The position numbers and the translations under genes were made by a program. DNA of 29,519 bases, taken from positions 1 through 29,519 of the forward strand of contig CANRAI010000003.1 in NCBI GenBank assembly GCA_947628555.1, written 5' to 3'. The stretch's first letter is position 1; each line of letters starts with the position of its first letter. The DNA comes from an uncultured Clostridia bacterium (GTDB lineage: Bacteria; Bacillota; Clostridia; Christensenellales; Borkfalkiaceae). The notes beneath the pieces are model-generated. The model did no database searches. It worked only from the letters and a program-made list of their open reading frames with translations, and was not told the origin of the DNA. Positions 1-7,517 of the stretch are shown piece after piece.

Positions 1-1255
1 TAAGCCTTTCAAGCCCTAATCCTAACCCGCCGTGGGGAGGTGCGCCGTATTTATGAAGCATAAGATATGTTTCAAACTGGGCGGGGTCCATTCCGAGTTT
101 CTTCATTTTCTCGACTTGCATATTGTAGTCGTGGATACGCTGTCCGCCGCTCGTAATTTCAATGCCGCGGAAAAGCAGGTCGAATGAAAGGGTGACTTCA
201 GGGTCTTCGGGGTCGTCCATAGTATAGAAAGGACGTTTTTTGGAAAGGTAGTGGGTGACGAAAAGAAAATCGGAATTGAACTGTTGCTTCGCCCACTTGC
301 CGAGGAACATTTCTTCCTCGGGTTCGAAGTCCTTCATATCCGTAATATTTTTAAGTTTTTTAACGCAAAGCGCTTTTGCGTCCTTGAATTTAATGCAGGG
401 GATTGTAGTTATTTGGGGAATATCGGCTTTTAAAAGTTCGACTTCGGGCGCGTATTCCTTTTTAAGAAGTTCCATAATGTACTTCAAAGCGCCCGTTTCC
501 ATGTTCATGATATCGGTGAAGCTGTCGATATAGCCCATTTCGAAATCCATTGAAATGTATTCGTTCAAATGGCGGCTTGTGTCGTGGTGTTCCGCGCGGA
601 ATACGGGAGCTATTTCAAATACTCGTTCATAAACGGGCACAAGCGCCTGTTTGTAAAGCTGGGGACTCTGCGCAAGGAAAACCGTCTTGCCGAAGTAATC
701 CAGCTTAAACACGTTTGTTCCGCCCTCCGCGCCGGCAAAGTTGATTTTGGGCGAATGAATTTCGGTAAATCCCTGACTTTGCAGATATTCCCTGAATCCC
801 CTCTGTATGCCTTCCTGTAGTTTAAAAACGGCGCGCTCTTTGGGGTTTCTCAAGGTGACGGGACGATAGTCGAGGTCAACCGATAAATCGCAGACTACTT
901 CTTTTTTTGAAATAACTACGGGAGGAATATCTGCGGGAATAGAAAGAATATCTATATTATGGATCTGCAGTTCATATCTCTCGCTCCCGTCGCGGGTTTC
1001 GCTTTTAACTACCTTTCCTAAAATTCTTGCCGCAGCTTGCTCTACTACATTCTCCGCAAGGCGGTAGTCGGAAAATTCGGGGGAATATACGCACTGAATT
1101 ACCTCGCGCGCTGTGCGTATAAGAATAAAGGCAAAATCCGACATAAGCCTTATGTTATGGATAGCGCCTTTGATTGTTACTTCTTCGCCTATGTGATTTT
1201 TAAATTCCGAATAGGGAGTGGTTGAGCTGGGAATTATTCCCGTAATTTCGTCCAT
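1..1255 (-). CDS. aspS: Aspartyl-tRNA synthetase, archaeal genre (probably non-discriminating), 3' end off window
   Basis: Charges tRNA with aspartate in the cytoplasm. Reading the minus strand from ATG at 1255 gives 418 codons that continue past base 1. An N-terminal OB-fold anticodon-binding domain (about residues 15-105) is followed by the class II catalytic core. Motif 2 reads FRAEHHDTSRHLNE, and the aspartate-binding region reads AQSPQLYKQ. There is no bacterial-type GAD insertion, which marks the archaeal/eukaryotic genre. In bacteria this form commonly aspartylates tRNA-Asn for later amidation by GatCAB, so a non-discriminating role is likely but is inferred from the family. The start is supported by GAGGCG a few bases upstream and by a promoter at 1283-1311. 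The HGGLGLGLERL motif 3 is reached just at the window edge. Confidence 0.9.
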   Translation of the reverse strand, partial: MDEITGIIPSSTTPYSEFKNHIGEEVTIKGAIHNIRLMSDFAFILIRTAREVIQCVYSPEFSDYRLAENVVEQAAARILGKVVKSETRDGSERYELQIHNIDILSIPADIPPVVISKKEVVCDLSVDLDYRPVTLRNPKERAVFKLQEGIQRGFREYLQSQGFTEIHSPKINFAGAEGGTNVFKLDYFGKTVFLAQSPQLYKQALVPVYERVFEIAPVFRAEHHDTSRHLNEYISMDFEMGYIDSFTDIMNMETGALKYIMELLKKEYAPEVELLKADIPQITTIPCIKFKDAKALCVKKLKNITDMKDFEPEEEMFLGKWAKQQFNSDFLFVTHYLSKKRPFYTMDDPEDPEVTLSFDLLFRGIEITSGGQRIHDYNMQVEKMKKLGMDPAQFETYLMLHKYGAPPHGGLGLGLERL

Positions 1256-1282
1256 ATTGTCGCCTCGTTAAGCTTTTTTATA

Positions 1283-1311
1283 ATTTTACGGCAAACTTAC
1301 CTAAAAATCAA
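1283..1311 (-). promoter_or_regulatory. Sigma-A promoter of aspS
   Basis: Read on the minus strand: TTGATT (1311-1306), a 17-nt spacer, then TAAAAT (1288-1283). It lies about 28 nt upstream of the aspS ATG and is divergent from the 6S RNA promoter. Confidence 0.65.
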
Positions 1312-1363
1312 GTAAATTAAAAAGCACATTAAAATAATTTTACGTTTATGTCTTAAATTACCA

Positions 1364-1392
1364 TTGCACTTTCGTATTTAACGTGGTAAAAT
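1364..1392 (+). promoter_or_regulatory. Sigma-A promoter of the 6S RNA gene
   Basis: TTGCAC (1364-1369), a 17-nt spacer, then TAAAAT (1387-1392). The predicted transcription start is near 1399, matching the 5' edge of the 6S-like sequence. Confidence 0.75.
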
Positions 1393-1398
1393 AATATT

Positions 1399-1606
1399 GT
1401 AAACGACGTCGGGGGAGTGGTAATACTTCTTCGGCGCAAAATACGGTCTGCGGTGTTCGTGGTATGGAGAAATCGTAATCCACAATAAGTAATAGGGAGC
1501 GGCTGTTCGCGGAAATAGGCAAGGTCTGGTTTCGGAAAGTCCGATGTTCCGTTTCGACGCACCCACCTGCGAGAAGCGGGTTAAAACTTTTTCATATCAC
1601 GGCACA
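1399..1606 (+). ncRNA. ssrS: 6S RNA
   Basis: 6S RNA mimics an open promoter and binds housekeeping RNA polymerase holoenzyme. The 1256-1736 gap holds no supported protein gene. Its 3' half has the conserved 6S sequence: TCGGAAAGTCC, then CGACGCACCCACCTG, a short loop, CGGGTT, and CACGGCAC. This parallels the CGACGACACATTCACCTT...AAGGGTT segment of the E. coli molecule. A sigma-A promoter sits at the right distance upstream and a strong terminator follows, and the length near 200 nt fits the family. The mature 3' end is approximate. A covariance-model search with the Rfam 6S family (RF00013) would settle it. Confidence 0.83.
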
Positions 1607-1607
1607 G

Positions 1608-1660
1608 GCGGATTTTGATTGTTTCGCAACCCGAACCAATCAAAATCCGCTTTTTATTTT
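1608..1660 (+). terminator. Intrinsic terminator of the 6S RNA transcript
   Basis: A 14-bp perfect stem (1608-1621 with 1637-1650, GCGGATTTTGATTG and its complement) with a 15-nt loop, followed by TTTTTATTTT. Confidence 0.9.
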
Positions 1661-1678
1661 AAGGGAACGGCAAAACCT

Positions 1679-1707
1679 TTGCCATTCTTTTTTTTGTGTG
1701 CTATAAT
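1679..1707 (+). promoter_or_regulatory. Sigma-A promoter of the malic enzyme gene
   Basis: TTGCCA (1679-1684), 17 nt, TATAAT (1702-1707). It gives a leader of about 23 nt containing AAGGAG. Confidence 0.8.
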
Positions 1708-1736
1708 ACCCTATGATTACGAAAAGGAGCAGGATT

Positions 1737-2909
1737 ATGAATTACAGAGAAGAATCCCTTAAAAAACATGCCGTATGGCAGGGAAAAATAGAAACTAAGG
1801 TGCGCGTTCCCGTCGGTTCGCGGGAGGAGCTTTCGCTTGCTTATACGCCGGGCGTCGCAGAACCCTGCCTTGCGATTCGCGACGATATCGAAAAATCCTT
1901 TACCCTGACCCGCCGCTGGAATACCGTGCCCGTAATAACGGACGGCACCGCGGTGCTCGGGCTTGGCGATATCGGCCCTGAGGCGGGCATGCCCGTTATG
2001 GAGGGCAAGTGCGCGCTTTTCAAAGCTTTCGGCGACGTTGACGCCTTTCCTCTCTGTATCCGTTCCAAAGATACCGAAGAAATTATAAAGACCATAAAGC
2101 TGCTTGCGGGCTCGTTTGGCGGAATCAACCTCGAAGATATCTCCGCGCCCCGCTGCTTTGAAATCGAGCAGCGCCTTAAAGCCGAGCTGGATATTCCCGT
2201 TTTTCACGACGACCAGCACGGCACGGCGATAGTTATGGCGGCAGCCCTTCTGAACTCTTTGAGGATAGTCAAAAAGAACCTCGGGGACTTGAAAATCGTT
2301 ATAAACGGCGCGGGCGCGGCGGGTATTTCGATTGCAAAATTCCTTTTGGGTATGGGCGTCAGAGATATTACGCTTTGCGATAAATTCGGAATTATATGCG
2401 AGGGCGATGAAAAAGCCAATCCCGCCCAACAGGAAATGGCAAAGATTACCAACCGCCGTATGCTGCGCGGGAAGCTTGCAGACGCAATGAAGGGGGCTGA
2501 CGTGTTTATAGGCGTTTCCGCCGCAAATTGCGTAAGCCGCGAAATGGTTGGCTCTATGGCGAAAGACGCCATCGTATTCACCTGCGCCAATCCCGTGCCC
2601 GAAATTCCCCGCGAAGAAGCGCTTGCCGCAGGCGCGAAGATTGTGGGAACAGGCTCTTCCGAACATCCCAACCAGATTAACAACGTCCTCGTTTTCCCCG
2701 GACTTTTCCGCGGAGCGCTGGACGTGCGCGCGACAACGGTAAACCGCGAGATGATGATAGCCGCGGCGCAGGGCATAGCTTCCTGCGTGACGGACGAACA
2801 GCTTTCCGCAGATTACATACTTCCTTACGCATACGACAAGTCCGCTCACAAGAAAGTTGCGCAGGCGGTCGCCGAAGCTGCGCGCAGAACGGGCGTCGCA
2901 AAACTTTGA
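1737..2909 (+). CDS. Malic enzyme, short bacterial type
   Basis: Oxidative decarboxylation of malate to pyruvate with reduction of NAD(P)+, in the cytoplasm. The 390-residue length is the usual size of the compact bacterial form, without the phosphotransacetylase-like C-terminal extension. The N-terminal malic domain shows LAYTPGVAEPC, the lysine-containing KCALFKAFGDVDAFP and the metal/substrate motif HDDQHGTA. The C-terminal Rossmann domain has GAGAAGISIAKFLLGMG, and TCANPVPEI lies near the end. I chose ATG 1737 rather than an in-frame ATG at 1713. AAGGAG at 1724-1729 stands 7 nt before 1737, and 1713 lies only 6 nt after the -10 box with no ribosome binding site. Cofactor preference (NAD or NADP) cannot be read reliably. 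Confidence 0.95.
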   Translation: MNYREESLKKHAVWQGKIETKVRVPVGSREELSLAYTPGVAEPCLAIRDDIEKSFTLTRRWNTVPVITDGTAVLGLGDIGPEAGMPVMEGKCALFKAFGDVDAFPLCIRSKDTEEIIKTIKLLAGSFGGINLEDISAPRCFEIEQRLKAELDIPVFHDDQHGTAIVMAAALLNSLRIVKKNLGDLKIVINGAGAAGISIAKFLLGMGVRDITLCDKFGIICEGDEKANPAQQEMAKITNRRMLRGKLADAMKGADVFIGVSAANCVSREMVGSMAKDAIVFTCANPVPEIPREEALAAGAKIVGTGSSEHPNQINNVLVFPGLFRGALDVRATTVNREMMIAAAQGIASCVTDEQLSADYILPYAYDKSAHKKVAQAVAEAARRTGVAKL

Positions 2910-3015
2910 AGAACGAAGAACATTGAATTTGCTATGAAATTTTAACAGCCGGAAGTTGAATTTTAATTTACCGAAAGTATTTAAACGTATATTATATTCC
3001 CAAAAGGAGAAAAAA

Positions 3016-3846
3016 ATGAGTAAGGCAGACGATATCTTTATATCCAACATGCGCGAGATTCTGGAAAACGGCGTATGGGATACGGACAGGGAAGTCCGTC
3101 CGCGCTGGGCGGACGGCACGCCCGCGCATACCGTTAAAAAATTCGGCATTGTTAACCGCTATGATTTAAGAGAGGAATTTCCGCTTCTTACTATCCGCCG
3201 AACGGCGTTCAGGTCCTGCGTGGATGAAATACTGTGGATATGGCAGAAAAAAAGCAACAACGTCCGCGATTTACATTCGAGAATTTGGGACCAATGGACG
3301 GACGAAAACGGCAGTATAGGCAAGGCGTACGGCTACCAGCTCGGCGTAAAGCATACGTACAAGGAAGGGGAATTTGACCAGGTTGACCGCGTGCTGTACG
3401 ATTTAAAGCATAACCCCGCAAGCCGCAGGATAATGACGAATATATACACTTTTGCGGACTTGCACGAGATGAACTTGTATCCCTGCGCTTATTCCATGAC
3501 GTTTAACGTTTCTGGTAAAACCCTGAACGCTATTTTAAACCAGCGCTCTGCGGATATGCTTACGGCAAATAATTGGAATGTGGCGCAGTACGCGGCGCTT
3601 CTTATGATGATTGCGCAGGTTTCCGGGCTGGAAGCGGGGGAGCTTGTGCACGTAATAGCCGACGCGCACGTCTATGACCGACATATAGATATGGTTAAAG
3701 AAATTATCGGTATGCCGCGCTATCCCGCGCCGAGGGTGGAGTTGGATAAAAGTATAACGGATTTTTACGGATTTACGGTTGACAGCTTCAAAGTCGTCGA
3801 TTACAAATGTAACCAAAAGAAATATGAAATACCCGTCGCGGAGTGA
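3016..3846 (+). CDS. thyA: Thymidylate synthase (ThyA)
   Basis: Methylates dUMP to dTMP with methylenetetrahydrofolate, producing dihydrofolate that the adjacent folA product recycles. It is 276 residues, close to the standard ThyA length. Visible motifs are DEILWIWQKKSNNV near residue 70, RRIMTNIY, the catalytic cysteine in NLYPCAYSM, QRSADM, and the C-terminal folate/dUMP region HVIADAHVYDRHID. The QRSADMLTANNWNV stretch is a clostridial variant of the more familiar QRSxDxxLGxPFN. The start is ATG 3016 behind AAAAGGAG. A longer in-frame TTG at 2956 has no ribosome binding site and would add non-family sequence. No clean promoter was found in the 106-nt gap after the malic enzyme gene. The folA start is 3 nt downstream. 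Confidence 0.96.
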   Translation: MSKADDIFISNMREILENGVWDTDREVRPRWADGTPAHTVKKFGIVNRYDLREEFPLLTIRRTAFRSCVDEILWIWQKKSNNVRDLHSRIWDQWTDENGSIGKAYGYQLGVKHTYKEGEFDQVDRVLYDLKHNPASRRIMTNIYTFADLHEMNLYPCAYSMTFNVSGKTLNAILNQRSADMLTANNWNVAQYAALLMMIAQVSGLEAGELVHVIADAHVYDRHIDMVKEIIGMPRYPAPRVELDKSITDFYGFTVDSFKVVDYKCNQKKYEIPVAE

Positions 3847-3849
3847 TTT

Positions 3850-4350
3850 ATGAAAGCAATTTTACATGCCGATAAAGAGTGGGGTATAGGCAAAAACAAC
3901 GGGCTTATGTTTAAAATTCCCGCCGATATGAAATTTTTCAAGGAGACTACTACTGGGAACGTAGTGGTTATGGGTTCCAATACGCTTAAATCGTTCCCCG
4001 GCGGAAAACCTTTGAAAGACAGGCTGAATATCGTGCTTTGGCCGGACGGCGACGACAGGGAGGATTGCCTTATCGTGCGTTCGCTGGAAGAGCTGTTTGC
4101 GGAAATAGGAAAATACGACCCCGAAAGGGTTTTCGTTGTGGGCGGCAGGATGATGTATAAAACACTTCTACCGTACTGCACCGAGGTCCTTTTGACAAAG
4201 GTTGACGCCGTCGGCGGGGCGGACGCTTATTTTGAAAATCTCGACGAGAACGAAAATTTTTATCTTTTCAGCGAAAGCAAGCCCGAAGTTACAAACGGAT
4301 ATACAATCAGATTCTGCGTTTATAAGAATAAAAATCCGCTGAAATATTGA
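3850..4350 (+). CDS. folA: Dihydrofolate reductase
   Basis: Reduces dihydrofolate to tetrahydrofolate with NADPH, closing the cycle opened by ThyA. The protein has 166 residues, typical for DHFR. Motifs in order are WGIGKNN near the start, IPADMKFFK with the catalytic acidic residue, VVMGSNTLKSFPGGKPLKDRLNIVL (NADPH and folate contacts; shown here as a continuous block at about residues 38-62), VFVVGGRMMY, and LTKVDA in the C-terminal sheet. It begins 3 nt after the thyA stop, with GGAG inside the thyA 3' end as its ribosome binding site, so thyA-folA is an operon. Confidence 0.95.
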   Translation: MKAILHADKEWGIGKNNGLMFKIPADMKFFKETTTGNVVVMGSNTLKSFPGGKPLKDRLNIVLWPDGDDREDCLIVRSLEELFAEIGKYDPERVFVVGGRMMYKTLLPYCTEVLLTKVDAVGGADAYFENLDENENFYLFSESKPEVTNGYTIRFCVYKNKNPLKY

Positions 4351-4374
4351 TATGTATCGGCTTTAACGTTAAAA

Positions 4375-5271
4375 ATGAAAATCCGCTCAAAAATTATAAT
4401 CCTTTCTATCATTACCTCGCTGTGCCTTTATATAGGTTTGGGGGCGGTGTGGCTTATGGAGGGCTGGGGCGTTTGGATACGCGCCGCGCTTCATATTGCG
4501 GGCGCCGCGGGGTTTGTCGCGGGAATCGTTTTTTTGATAATAGGGAAGGACGCGCTTTTAAAAACAGACCTCGTCCTTATTTCCTGCTTTGCCCTCGTTT
4601 ATACGGCGGTGGTAATACTGAATTTTACGGCAAATCTCAGCGAACTCGAAACCGACGGCGAAAAAATCAACCGCTTAACCGAGCTTTTGAAGAGCGCGGG
4701 CGGCTGGTCCATGGCTGTATTCGTTCTTGTTCAGATTTTGCAGGTGGTGGTTCTGCCGTTGCCCGCCGTGGTGTGCTATCTCCCGGGGGTGGCGATATGG
4801 GGACCGCTTACCGCTACTTTGCTCGCTTCGGCGGGCGTTCTTTTGGGCGCTTTGATTTGTTATCTTTTGGGCAGGCTTTTCGGCAGGCGTGTTGTGGAAT
4901 GGATTGCGGGCAGGGAAGCGACCGCAAAGTATGCCGATTATTTGGGCAGAAAGGGCAAAACTCTGTTTGTGATTATGCAGATACTGCCCTTTTTCCCCGA
5001 CGATATCCTATGCCTCGTCGCGGGGCTTACGAAAATGAATTTTCCCTTTTTTATCGCTACGATGATTATTGTCCGTCCTGCGATAGTCGCTATGTATTGC
5101 TATCTCGGCAGCGGTTCGGTTATACCGTTTTCGGGCTGGGGAATACCCGTATGGATTTCGATTTTTGCGGTTTGCGTCGTGCTTGCCGTGCTTTCTTTTA
5201 AATATCAGGATAAGTTGGAAAGCCGCCTTAAAGGGCTTTTCACAAAAAATAAAAAAGATAAAAATCAATAA
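4375..5271 (+). CDS. TVP38/TMEM64 family (VTT domain) membrane protein
   Basis: This is an integral membrane protein of 298 residues in the VTT/DedA-like superfamily. Its members are linked to lipid scrambling or undecaprenyl phosphate handling, but the specific role here is unknown. The N-terminal half has three hydrophobic helices (about residues 8-25, 32-50, 60-80). The VTT core follows a short loop: a re-entrant LPAVVCYLPGVAIWG, a long glycine-rich helix with YLLGRLFGRR, and the family signature FFPDDILCLVAGLTKM. The tail is lysine-rich (KNKKDKNQ). ATG 4375 is the best start, but no Shine-Dalgarno sequence is visible before it, so the start is less sure. It lies 24 nt after folA and may be cotranscribed with it. 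Confidence 0.82.
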   Translation: MKIRSKIIILSIITSLCLYIGLGAVWLMEGWGVWIRAALHIAGAAGFVAGIVFLIIGKDALLKTDLVLISCFALVYTAVVILNFTANLSELETDGEKINRLTELLKSAGGWSMAVFVLVQILQVVVLPLPAVVCYLPGVAIWGPLTATLLASAGVLLGALICYLLGRLFGRRVVEWIAGREATAKYADYLGRKGKTLFVIMQILPFFPDDILCLVAGLTKMNFPFFIATMIIVRPAIVAMYCYLGSGSVIPFSGWGIPVWISIFAVCVVLAVLSFKYQDKLESRLKGLFTKNKKDKNQ

Positions 5272-5301
5272 CCGCATTTATCTTCCGCATTTATCTTCCG
5301 C
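5272..5301 (+). repeat. 13-bp tandem repeat, 2.3 copies
   Basis: CCGCATTTATCTT at 5272-5284 and again at 5285-5297, with a partial third copy. It directly abuts the GC-rich hairpin at 5302-5338. Function unknown; possibly slippage. Confidence 0.8.
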
Positions 5302-5338
5302 AAACGGGCGGGGCGTGTACTTCACGCCCCGCCCGTTT
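5302..5338 (+). terminator. GC-rich hairpin after the thyA-folA-VTT unit, probable terminator
   Basis: A perfect 16-bp inverted repeat (AAACGGGCGGGGCGTG at 5302-5317 with its complement at 5323-5338) with a 5-nt loop. Only three T residues follow the stem core, so termination is likely but the U-tract is weak. The A-rich 5' edge would let it work in both directions. Confidence 0.65.
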
Positions 5339-5382
5339 AAACTCATACAATGTAGTATAAGTTTTAACCGGAGAAAAACAAA

Positions 5383-6156
5383 GTGCACTTTTTAACTTCG
5401 CTTTCTGGCGTCACGCTTGCTTTCATCGCCACCGCATTCACTTATTTTATGACGGCGGCGGGCGCGGCGCTTGTTTTTATATGTAAAAACGTAAACAAAT
5501 CGGCATTTTCGCTTATGATGTCCAGCGCCGCGGGAATAATGCTGGCTTCTACCTTTTTTTCGTTGCTTTTGCCGGCAATGGAAAGCGCCCCCGAGCCCAC
5601 ATGGCTCGTTCTTACGGCGGGCTTCGCGGCGGGCGGACTTCTGATAATCTTTACCGATATTCTTATAGGCAAGTTACATTTCTTTTCGGACAACAGGGAA
5701 AAGCGTTCGTCCGCGGTTATGTGCATCGCGGTGACTATGCATAACATCCCCGAAGGTCTTGCCGTGGGAGTTGCCTGCGGCGCGGTAATAGCAGGCGACG
5801 CGGCGACTTTGGTCGCGGCTATAATGCTTGCAGTGGGAATAGGAATACAGAACTTCCCAGAAGGAATGTGCGTTTCTTTTCCGCTGCGCGCGAACGGAAT
5901 GGGCAGGGGAAAATCCTTTTTCATAGGCCAGCTTTCCGGCGCGGTTGAAATCGTTGCGGGCGTTGCGGGCGCGGCGGCGGTTTCCGTTGCAAGCGGCATA
6001 CTTCCGTGGGCGCTCGCGTTTTCGGCCGGCGCAATGCTTGCCGTCGTTTGCTCGGAACTTATTCCCGAAAGTTTTTCAAACGGCAAAATTCAGGCGACAA
6101 TCGGCATTATCGCGGGTTTTGCGCTTATGATGATTCTCGATATAGCGTTCGGTTGA
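5383..6156 (+). CDS. ZIP family divalent metal transporter
   Basis: Imports Zn2+ or related divalent metals across the cytoplasmic membrane. It is 257 residues with about eight hydrophobic helices. The two metal-binding signatures of the family are present: HNIPEG in TM4 (around residue 122) and QNFPEG in TM5 (around residue 162). The second has Q where many members have H, a variant seen in ZupT-like proteins. The loop between TM3 and TM4 is short and carries no histidine-rich stretch. The start is GTG 5383 with CCGGAG about 8 nt upstream; no ATG fits better. The 3' end overlaps the forespore-type -35 element of the next gene. Confidence 0.9.
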   Translation: MHFLTSLSGVTLAFIATAFTYFMTAAGAALVFICKNVNKSAFSLMMSSAAGIMLASTFFSLLLPAMESAPEPTWLVLTAGFAAGGLLIIFTDILIGKLHFFSDNREKRSSAVMCIAVTMHNIPEGLAVGVACGAVIAGDAATLVAAIMLAVGIGIQNFPEGMCVSFPLRANGMGRGKSFFIGQLSGAVEIVAGVAGAAAVSVASGILPWALAFSAGAMLAVVCSELIPESFSNGKIQATIGIIAGFALMMILDIAFG

Positions 6157-6183
6157 ATAATTTACAAAAATTTCCGCAACATA
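6155..6183 (+). promoter_or_regulatory. Sigma-G/F-type promoter of the SDR-spoVAC-spoVAD unit
   Basis: GAATA (6155-6159), 17 nt, CAACATA (6177-6183), then 5 nt to ATG 6189. It matches the GnATR / CAtnnTA pattern of forespore sigma-G. The interval from the -35 to ATG is 29 nt, identical to three other units in this window. The -35 lies over the stop codon of the ZIP gene. Confidence 0.6.
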
Positions 6184-6188
6184 GGGGT

Positions 6189-6992
6189 ATGGAAAAGAAA
6201 TCAGACAAAAAAACCGCGGTTGTGGTGGGCGGAAGCTCGGGTATAGGTTATGAAACCTGCGTTCTTCTCGCCGACCGCGGCTGGAACGTGGTAAACATAT
6301 CCCGTACACCCTGCAAATACGGAAAAGTAGGCAATTTGCAGGCGGACGTCGCCGACGGCGCAGCCCTGAACTCGGCGATTAAAAAAGCCGCCGTCAAAAA
6401 CGGCGTATCCCTTCTTATTTACAGCGCGGGTTTTTCGATGGCTGCGCCAATCGAGTACGCCAAAGAAGAGGATTATAAGTATCTATTCGAGGTCAACTTT
6501 TTCGGCGCGCTGCGCGCTATACAGGCGGTGATTCCGTATATGAAAAAGAAGGGCGGCAGAATAATTTTAATAGGCTCTCTCGGCGGTAATCTGCCTATCA
6601 GCTTCGACAGCTTTTATTCCGCTTCCAAAGCGGCTCTGGAAATGCTCTGCCGAAACGCATACAGCGAATTGAAGCCTTATAACATCAAGGTTACGGGCGT
6701 TTTGCCCGGCGGCACCTGCACGGGCTTTACATTCAAGCGCAAGGTGTATAACGAAAGCGAGACAGGCATATATTCGGGCAGCGTAAATAAGGCCGTCGCC
6801 GCGCTTGCGCATATGGAGCAGAGCGGAATGTCGCCCGCGGAAGTCGCGCGCATTATATGCAGCCTTATAACGATGGACAACCCCCCCGTCATCAAAAGTT
6901 GCGGCGCAAAAAATACGGTTTACAGGCTTTTCTCCCGCATTATGCCCGAAAAGGTCACGCTTAATTTAAACGATAGGATGTACAACCAGTGA
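6189..6992 (+). CDS. Short-chain dehydrogenase/reductase
   Basis: NAD(P)-dependent oxidoreductase of the classical SDR family; substrate unknown. It is 267 residues. The cofactor-binding glycine motif is GGSSGIG near residue 15, the NAG-equivalent motif is YSAGFS, and a catalytic serine lies in IGSLGG. The active-site YSASK is near residue 147 and PGGTCTGF follows. The C-terminal extension (about residues 210-267) resembles SDRs acting on lipid-like or ketosphinganine-type substrates, but this is only a resemblance. ATG 6189 is chosen from SDR alignment. AGGGG ends one base before it, too close to act as a ribosome binding site, and a sigma-G-like promoter is placed for a leaderless start. 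Since spoVAC follows 75 nt later, this enzyme may be made in the forespore. Confidence 0.88.
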   Translation: MEKKSDKKTAVVVGGSSGIGYETCVLLADRGWNVVNISRTPCKYGKVGNLQADVADGAALNSAIKKAAVKNGVSLLIYSAGFSMAAPIEYAKEEDYKYLFEVNFFGALRAIQAVIPYMKKKGGRIILIGSLGGNLPISFDSFYSASKAALEMLCRNAYSELKPYNIKVTGVLPGGTCTGFTFKRKVYNESETGIYSGSVNKAVAALAHMEQSGMSPAEVARIICSLITMDNPPVIKSCGAKNTVYRLFSRIMPEKVTLNLNDRMYNQ

Positions 6993-7001
6993 GGAAGGAG
7001 T

Positions 7002-7040
7002 ATGACCTTTCCCGCCGCGACGAAAGGGAAAGTTTGGTAA
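7002..7040 (+). other. Possible 12-codon leader ORF ahead of spoVAC
   Basis: ATG 7002 stands directly behind AGGAAGGAG, the strongest ribosome binding site in the region, and opens a 12-residue frame (MTFPAATKGKVW). The frame contains a small inverted repeat, CTTTCCC (7007-7013) and GGGAAAG (7026-7032). It could be a translated leader that couples ribosomes to spoVAC, or a chance ORF. There is no family evidence. Confidence 0.3.
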
Positions 7041-7067
7041 AAGCGCCAAAGGGCGGGGGTATGAAAA

Positions 7068-7517
7068 ATGACAGGAAGAACCCGTGAAAATTACAACAAG
7101 AACTATCTCGAATACGTAAAAACGCAGGACCCGCCCACAAAGCATTTCAAAAACTGTGCAGCGGCGTTCGGCGTAGGCGGGCTTATATGCTGCATAGGGC
7201 AGTTTATCCGCTATATGCTGTCCTATATAGGGCTTACGGGCGACGAGCTTGCGGGTGCGACTTCGGTCGTGCTTATTTTTCTCGGCTGTCTCTTGACGGG
7301 ATTGGGCGTCTATGACAGAATAGGCAGATACGCGGGCGCAGGTTCAATTGTGCCTATCACGGGATTTGCCAACAGCGTCACGTCCCCCGCAATCGAATTC
7401 AAAACGGAGGGCTGGATATACGGCATGGCAGCCAAAATGTTCACCGTCGCCGGCGCGATAATAGTATTCGGCGTGTGTTCGGGCGTTATAGTCGGTCTGA
7501 TTTATTTGTTTGTATGA
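7068..7517 (+). CDS. spoVAC: Stage V sporulation protein AC
   Basis: A membrane protein of the SpoVA channel that moves calcium-dipicolinic acid into the developing spore and releases it in germination. The 149-residue length matches the family. After a polar N-terminus (NYLEYVKTQDPP) come four hydrophobic segments, with conserved GVGGLICCIGQ, YDRIGRYAGAGSIVPITGFANSV and SPAIEFKTEGW. ATG 7068 has GGGGG at 7055-7059 in the ribosome-binding position. ATG 7061 is out of frame and stops after eight codons. Its stop codon overlaps the spoVAD start (ATGA), as in other spoVA operons. Confidence 0.95.
   Translation: MTGRTRENYNKNYLEYVKTQDPPTKHFKNCAAAFGVGGLICCIGQFIRYMLSYIGLTGDELAGATSVVLIFLGCLLTGLGVYDRIGRYAGAGSIVPITGFANSVTSPAIEFKTEGWIYGMAAKMFTVAGAIIVFGVCSGVIVGLIYLFV

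Noticed and set aside
2956..3016. Upstream TTG start giving a longer ThyA
   Set aside because: No ribosome binding site; the extension is not found in the family, and AAAAGGAG clearly serves ATG 3016.
1701..3149. 482-codon open frame on the minus strand across malic enzyme and thyA
   Set aside because: It is antisense to two well-supported enzymes. Its composition is repeat-like rich in R, F and H, with no family motifs and no ribosome binding site; it is a codon-bias shadow.
4347..5201. 284-codon plus-strand frame overlapping the VTT membrane protein
   Set aside because: Frame-shifted shadow: glycine/arginine/tyrosine-rich with no helices, whereas the 4375 frame has a clear VTT domain.
5442..6086. 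214-codon minus-strand frame opposite the ZIP transporter
   Set aside because: Rich in A, P, S and T with no motif; the plus strand carries both ZIP signatures.
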